From: Coptodactyla brooksi
Lineage: Eukaryota; Arthropoda; Insecta; Coleoptera; Scarabaeidae
Assembly: GCA_033557675.1 (NCBI GenBank)
Contig: JAWQRM010000502.1
Coordinates: 1-21,986 of the forward strand
Direction of reading: 5' to 3'
Length of the DNA: 21,986 nt
Below, in pieces: positions 17,609 to 21,986 of the stretch. The notes beneath the pieces are model-generated. The model was not told where the DNA came from, did no database searches, and was given only the letters and a program-made list of their open reading frames with translations. Each line of letters starts with the position of its first letter. Position 1 is the first letter of the stretch. The position numbers and the translations under genes are program-made.

Positions 17609-17970
17609 TGTCGTCCCTGCTGATATGGTATTTCTCGTATGCACCTTGTATACACATTAAAATGCGCACGATAAAATTTCCAGCTTTGTCACCGGTCCTC
17701 CGTCGCAAAAGTTATAGTTAATTATTTTAAATTGAACATTATGTAATCTATGAGGTGTAAAATGAAGAATGAAAATTAAACAGGTAGTAGTATTACAAAC
17801 TATTATTTAATTATATATTATTATTTATTATATGTTATAAGGTATTATTTAATTATATACGTTAATCCAATAAACGAGAAAGTTTAGGCAAGTGTTAAGT
17901 ATGGCATGAAGGATGAAAACGTAAACTTAATAAATGCACAGCTCTTTATGGGTTTGATGTTCTTTGATGC

Positions 17971-18105
17971 CTGAATGATGAACATTGTTTTTCTAATCGT
18001 AGTCGACATCTTTCAGTTTATCGCTATTTTCAAGATTATTCTGAAAATGACAATTGCAATAAGCTGAAACTTGATGACTACGATTAGAACAATTATATTA
18101 TTCAG
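17971..18105. repeat. 135-bp inverted-repeat element
   Basis: The left arm CTGAATGATGAACATTG...TTCTAATCGTAGTC...TTTCAGTTTA (17971-18020) pairs with 18060-18105. The best matched core is TTCTAATCGTAGTC (17991-18004) against GACTACGATTAGAA (18076-18089). The centre also pairs (TTTTCA / TGAAAA). The whole can fold into one long hairpin, like a small foldback MITE. Confidence 0.7.
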
Positions 18106-18110
18106 GTTAT

Positions 18111-18136
18111 ATCTGATTAACAGCTGTTAACCAGAT
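18111..18136. repeat. 26-bp near-palindrome around TTAACAGCTGTTAA
   Basis: ATCTGATTAACAGCTGTTAACCAGAT is symmetrical except for one base pair. Its 14-bp core TTAACAGCTGTTAA is a perfect palindrome containing CAGCTG. It abuts the 135-bp inverted repeat. Confidence 0.75.
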
Positions 18137-19198
18137 AATCAACCGGACAAGAAAATGTCCAAAAACGGAGAAGTTATCCGTTAAGTACGGCATCTTGAAG
18201 TAGAAACCAAGAGATTTGCTGGAAGTCACAGAAAACTCCATTACCATATAAATATTTGGTTGTTATTGTTCCTTGACAATCCAGGACTAGAAAGAATACC
18301 CAAAAGACAAAACTATTTTGAGTTAGTGTAATGTTGGTGAAGAGTTAGTGCTGTGCCACAAACACAATGTGCGTTTCTAAGCTATTAGAATGTACGGATC
18401 TTCAGTGGGTGATCTTTAGATTAAGACTATAAAATGATATAGTCTAGATGATAGATCGGAACTCGCAACCTCTGTTTTCTATTTAAAAACACATTGCTAC
18501 AGCCCCACATATTTGACAAGTGAGAGCTAGTTTCTGGCGAGTTGCTGGCAAAAAGAAACGAATTCCGGTATAATTTTTTACACTGATTGCAATGGTATAT
18601 ACTGTTTTCCATATTCCCGGCTTCAGCTAGGAGTACTAGGGTCATTTTTTTGTGAGAGAGTAATACACATGTTGATATGAATAAGAACGATTTTAGGCAA
18701 ATGAATTGGTTGAGAATCTGCAAGCTCCAATTTCTAATTTCATTATGTGCAGTTTGAAATATCATGTGCCAAATAAGAAATAACTGTCAGACTATACAAT
18801 TATTATTTTCTATTATTATTTTATTTTCTTTGGGAACTTGTACAATAGTTACAAAAGGTTGAATAAATTATGTTATGATATCCAAAACTCCATTACACTC
18901 ACACATACATTTGAATAATACATTTCAATAAATTCTTCCTACAAACTGTTCACTTCAATATTTAATAAGTACATATTTTAATCTAATGGGATTTTTTCGG
19001 TTACAATCTGAAAATAAAAACTATATTAATCATCAAAACCCTCATGAAGTTAATAGTGTTGATTAATAATGCAATAAAAGCAATATTAAGATTTAAGATT
19101 TTTAAGAAGCTGCATCACATTCTATTAAGCACTATTAATATATTTTTCTGTCTTTTTAGTATGGGCACATTGACAGACAATTTTTTTTAATTCCCTAC

Positions 19199-19367
19199 CT
19201 TAGCACACATTTCTTGGTAGTCTTGGTCCGAGCAACTTTGTGTCCTCTCTGGTAGTTCCTTACCATGCCGCCTCAGCTCCTGGCATACCTCCACCAAGTC
19301 CAGGATGCTTATCGGATCCAATTTATGTCTAGCAATGAGCCCAACTAAATATTCGATGTAATGCAGC
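19199..19367 (-). CDS. internal coding exon C of an unrecognised gene (169 nt)
   Basis: On the minus strand the exon begins after a pyrimidine-rich acceptor ending GTGTTAG (just above 19367) and ends at AAG before donor GTAGGG (19198-19193). It is 169 nt: one base completing a codon plus 56 codons, LHYIEYLVGLIARHKLDPIS... to ...DYQEMCAK. Only this frame is open. It matches exon B at 19482-19650 in length, phase, splice context and 20 of 56 residues, especially HYIEYL and DPISIL. I do not recognise the protein family. The pattern of hydrophobic residues suggests helices. The gene runs leftward and the exons on either side were not found. Confidence 0.6.
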
Positions 19368-19481
19368 CTAACACAACAAAGACACGGAATTAGTTAGGTA
19401 TGTGTTATATCTACGTACAAACACACAAAATGTTACTTTGTGAAAGTCACCGAATACTCTCGTGTCAAACGTTCTCTCTAC

Positions 19482-19650
19482 CTGTATCAAACGTTCCCTG
19501 TAAATGTTAATAGGAAGCCCATAGGCATTTGGTGGTAGTTTTTTCGCCGCTCTTCGAACTATTGTTTCAAGATCATCTGCTGATAGTATGCTTATAGGAT
19601 CTACGTTGTTTTTTCGTAACAGTAGGCAGAGATATTCTATGTAATGCATC
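19482..19650 (-). CDS. internal coding exon B of an unrecognised gene (169 nt), paralogue of exon C
   Basis: On the minus strand the acceptor is GGATATTTTAG (just above 19650) and the donor is CAG before GTAGAG (19481-19476). The exon is 169 nt with the same phases as exon C: it starts at the last base of a codon and ends on a codon boundary. It encodes MHYIEYLCLLLRKNNVDPIS... to ...IYRERLIQ. The other two frames contain stops. The intron to exon C is 114 nt. As 169 is not a multiple of three, joining B to C would shift exon C into a frame that stops after 12 codons. The first codon is ATG, so exon B could alternatively carry a start. Confidence 0.6.
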
Positions 19651-19930
19651 CTAAAATATCCATGTATGAAAGATATTGTGAAATGAGATATATTTCTGCA
19701 ATTATACTGATAAGCTTCAGGACTTTTGCAAAATCCCTACCTGACTGATATTTTTGTTAGTTTTCCCTGTCATTTGTACAAATACATTACAAATTATAAT
19801 TACAAGTATTAAATTCCTACTATTATTAAATTATAATAATTTTTAAACTTGCAATTTACGTTTGTTGCTGCTTTATATTACATAAAATCTATTCTTTTAA
19901 TCTTCTCTTAAGTACATCAATACATTCAAT

Positions 19931-19965
19931 TTAGTTCACTGCTTGTTATGCAAGTAGTGAACTAA
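19931..19965. repeat. 15-bp-arm hairpin
   Basis: TTAGTTCACTGCTTG (19931-19945) faces CAAGTAGTGAACTAA (19951-19965) with one mismatch and a 5-base loop. It overlaps the end of the short minus-strand ORF. Confidence 0.7.
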
Positions 19966-20055
19966 TTGTATTGCAATATTCTCTGCCTGCGGTGTTACTC
20001 TTTCACCGTCAATGCTCAATATTTCCAATTTCTGTCGTAACCGACTCGACAACAT
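19936..20055 (-). CDS. short ORF of 39 codons, hypothetical
   Basis: The minus-strand ATG at 20055 opens MLSSRLRQKLEILSIDGERV and ends LVHYLHNKQ with a TGA at 19936-19938. The composition looks protein-like, and it lies about 290 bp upstream of exon B on the same strand. However, I find no donor in it whose phase fits exon B. It may be a separate last exon, a decayed exon or chance. An acceptor-like TTTCCAAAG precedes it. Confidence 0.25.
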   Translation of the reverse strand: MLSSRLRQKLEILSIDGERVTPQAENIAIQLVHYLHNKQ

Positions 20056-20323
20056 GTTCTTTGGAAATTAGCAGCATTGTACACTACTCTAGGTGAGGTG
20101 ATATTATTGACCTGGTGCATCTAATATGGGCCCACATAAAATTATGTATTCTGTTTAAAAGCAGTACACATTTTTTAAATGGAATTGCTTAAATACAAGT
20201 AATCAATAGATATGCCTAAGATTCCATTATTTCAACTGTACCTATTTCTATTCAATCCAAACATTTCAACATAATATTTCCTGCCAATTGCTAATGCGAT
20301 GATAGTAGATGGTCAATGCATAG

Positions 20324-20485
20324 TGCAAGCAAAATTTGCTAGGTGTTCGAGACTTGCGAGAATTTCCAAATCCGGAAAAACTTTCTGAATACCAATACAT
20401 GATTTGCCGATTGCTTCACAAACAAAAAGAATCTAAGCGACATTGGCACATATACTGTCTGCTTCCTAGCAGTGTGGTAGAATAA
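20324..20485 (+). CDS. short open frame, possible exon, hypothetical
   Basis: The plus-strand frame is open for 53 codons after a TAG at 20321, through DLREFPNPEKLSEYQYMICR and RHWHIYCLLPSSVVE, to TAA at 20483-20485. AATAAA overlaps the stop. The composition is protein-like (Trp, His, Cys, few repeats), but there is no convincing ATG and I do not recognise it. It could be a terminal exon or a transposon relic. Confidence 0.2.
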   Translation, partial: CKQNLLGVRDLREFPNPEKLSEYQYMICRLLHKQKESKRHWHIYCLLPSSVVE

Positions 20486-20642
20486 AAATATTGCAGAATA
20501 TATAGCAAAATGTAAATAAAATGGTTATCCCCTCTTGCAGTTGTTTTGATATATTTATATTTTTAAACAAGGATGTCCTTATATATAGTAATATTACAAA
20601 GTATGTAATGAATATCTTCACTAGTAGTTGTTTTTACATATA

Positions 20643-21643
20643 CAGTACCATCTAAAAGTATCGGGAAACTTTTACCGAGTCTCAGTTCGACCCTTAGCAG
20701 TCGTTCTGGATAGTTGAATGTAGAACTTTTTCGTCCAGAATCTTATGCTCTTCGATCTGAGATAGTTTCCGAATTGAGCCAGTGTCACCACGCAGAGCTA
20801 CGGCCCCTGGAACAAAGGTTATTTTTTTGTTGTTTCAACTCTGACACTACAGGCCAAAGAAATTTTTTCCGCAGGTCTGATATAGTCGATCTTCTTCGTA
20901 GTTCAGGGCTACGAAATTCCTACAACTTTCAGGTTCGTACCTGTAGGGATCTCGGAGGAATCAGTGTTTGAAGCTTGAGAGTGGTATCTGTGATAAGAGC
21001 AGGTAGAAAGGTGTATCATATGTCAAATAACGTGAAATCGATGGCCTTCAAGAACTGTAGAGAAAAACGACAAAAAAAATCGATTCGGAGTGAAAAGCGT
21101 CTGGAAAACCGCTCTGGAGAAGTAGGTTTGTCAGCAGGTCGCCGATCGATAATCGATTTTTTTCTGGGAACCATAGTTACTATTTTGGGAACGTCTGATT
21201 GTCACCAGTATACTGGCAAAATTTAACATTGATTGCCGTTCACGCTTCCGGAAACGGATGTCGCAACCTACGAAATCAAGGTAATTCTCCGATTTCTGCA
21301 AAAAACCAAACTGCGGACACAAATCTTTATTTCGGCGAAACATGGGCCTATTCAGAAACGGTTTTCAACGTTGAGTACCTTTTGAAAAGAACTTTCTAGA
21401 AACCTCTTGAAATATACGGAAATATTTCTGATTTTTTGTGTGAAACCTGCTGTTTTTGGTCTGTTCTTTTTCCCCAGACGTTTTTGATACAGTATTGTTT
21501 CTCGTATGACACAACTGATACTGAAACCCCAATTGTCTCGATTACGGCAGTCGGGAGTTGTGGAACTCCATATAGATTCGCACCGTTCTGAAGAACCGTT
21601 TTTTCGATTTTTGTGACTTGTTTTCATCAAACTTTTCATGCAT
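20643..21643 (+). mobile_element. Tc1-type terminal repeat and adjoining noncoding element sequence
   Basis: TA (20641-20642) is followed by CAGTACCATCTAAAAGTATC, the form of a Tc1-like terminal repeat (CAGTRCC...TAAAAGTAT). The next kilobase is richer in CpG than its surroundings and holds no recognisable transposase. The matching right end is not found before the mariner at 21645. The element is either internally rearranged or continues beyond the window. The open frames inside it look like chance. Confidence 0.45.
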
Positions 21644-21644
21644 A

Positions 21645-21986
21645 CGAGGCGTGTTTTTAAAGTAGGAACTGGTTGGCAATAAACTTCTAACAATGAGACA
21701 CATTTTAGTAATTTATTCAACATGATATTCTACAACCTTCAGCTGCTTTTCCACATAGTTGCCATTGTTATTCAAGCATTTGTCATAGCGTGAGATCAGT
21801 TTTTGTGTACCTTTATCATAGAAGTCTCTTCAGATGTAAAAAGAGATTGAAGTCACTTGGCGTAAGGTCTGGGCTGTAAGGAGGATGATCCAACTGCTCC
21901 CAGTAAAAATAGTCGATCAAAGCTTGCGTTGCAGCAGCAGTATGCGGTCTCGCATAGTCATGAAGCAGCAGAACTCCGGCAAACAG
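21645..21986 (-). mobile_element. DD34D mariner element, 3' part, reverse orientation
   Basis: Next to a TA (21643-21644) the element begins with CGAGGCGTGTTTTTAAAGTA, a mariner-type terminus. It runs into transposase sequence that leaves the window. It may be inserted in the preceding Tc1-type sequence. Confidence 0.75.
21713..21986 (-). pseudogene. mariner transposase C-terminal part, deleted and mutated
   Basis: On the minus strand LFAGVLLLHDYARPHTA carries the second catalytic Asp (the usual HDNARPH is HDYARPH). HPPYSPDLTPSDFNLFLHLK carries the third, with 34 residues between. The following segment is deleted. The end reads DFYDKGTQKLISRYDKCLNN, then GNYVEKQLKVVEYHVE with a stop at 21713-21715. 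This belongs to a different mariner lineage from the 2636-3391 copy. Confidence 0.82.

Larger units (their letters stand above)
17650..19190. other. gene-poor stretch with AT repeats and inverted repeats
   Basis: TATTATTTAATTATATA is repeated at about 17803 and 17845 in AT-rich DNA. Inverted repeats are listed separately at 17971-18105 and 18111-18136. The 112-codon minus-strand ORF at 18427-18765 includes YHCNQCKKLYRN and, in another frame, LALTCQICGAV, which hints at a decayed C2H2 finger exon, but it lacks the His pairs. Confidence 0.45.

Noticed and set aside
18427..18765. Minus-strand 112-codon frame with CNQCKKLYRN, possible lola-type zinc-finger exon
   Set aside because: The second Cys pair (CQICG) is in another frame and no His pairs follow, so it is at best a relic. 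I do not list it as a gene.
20714..21226. Two adjacent plus-strand open frames of 83-85 codons
   Set aside because: They lie in the noncoding body of a Tc1-type element, overlap open frames on the other strand, lack any recognisable motif and use unlikely starts.
1..21986. CRISPR arrays, operons, bacterial terminators or origins
   Set aside because: No regularly spaced repeats or prokaryotic gene order are present. Introns and eukaryotic transposons dominate.

Overview
This window looks like nuclear DNA from an insect. It is AT-rich, spliced, and crowded with decayed DNA transposons (DD41D and DD34D mariner, Tc1-like, piggyBac, Tigger/pogo), one LINE and a tRNA-derived SINE pair. The transposon mix would suit a hymenopteran such as an ant, but that is inference. 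Nothing bacterial is present, so operons and ribosome binding sites do not apply.

Layout. 1-589 is the 3' half of a DD41D mariner-like element. 600-3960 is a three-level nest: a Tc1-like element, split at a TTAA by a piggyBac element (1065-3566), which itself holds a 5'-truncated mariner (about 2636-3391). 3960-6040 has no recognisable gene. 6100-10577 is the only host gene I can model completely: three exons on the + strand encoding a 246-aa zinc-ribbon protein of the C18orf21/UPF0711 family (RPP21/Rpr2/Snm1-like). A composite CRE-like plus E-box site lies 46 bp before its ATG. Its 3.7-kb first intron holds an inverted SINE pair, hairpins, a reverse Tigger relic, a reverse DD41D relic and a possible LINE tail.

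10578-12455 is intergenic, with a diverged direct repeat. 12456-14618 is a nearly complete Tigger element whose transposase frame has one early internal stop. 14912-17608 is a reverse-strand LINE whose ORF1 RNA-binding domain is tandemly triplicated in 255-bp units and whose endonuclease is missing. 17700-19190 has a 135-bp inverted repeat and little else. 19199-19650 (minus strand) holds two homologous exons, each exactly 169 nt, with identical phases. Splicing both together would cause a frameshift, so they look mutually exclusive. I do not recognise their gene. 20643-21643 begins with a Tc1-type terminal repeat, and from 21645 to the window edge there is a reverse-strand DD34D mariner fragment.

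The strongest candidates for something new are the 169-nt exon pair, the LINE ORF1 with three RNA-binding repeats and no endonuclease, and the inverted SINE pair. The piggyBac nest is the cleanest single demonstration, because removing the insertion restores an open reading frame.
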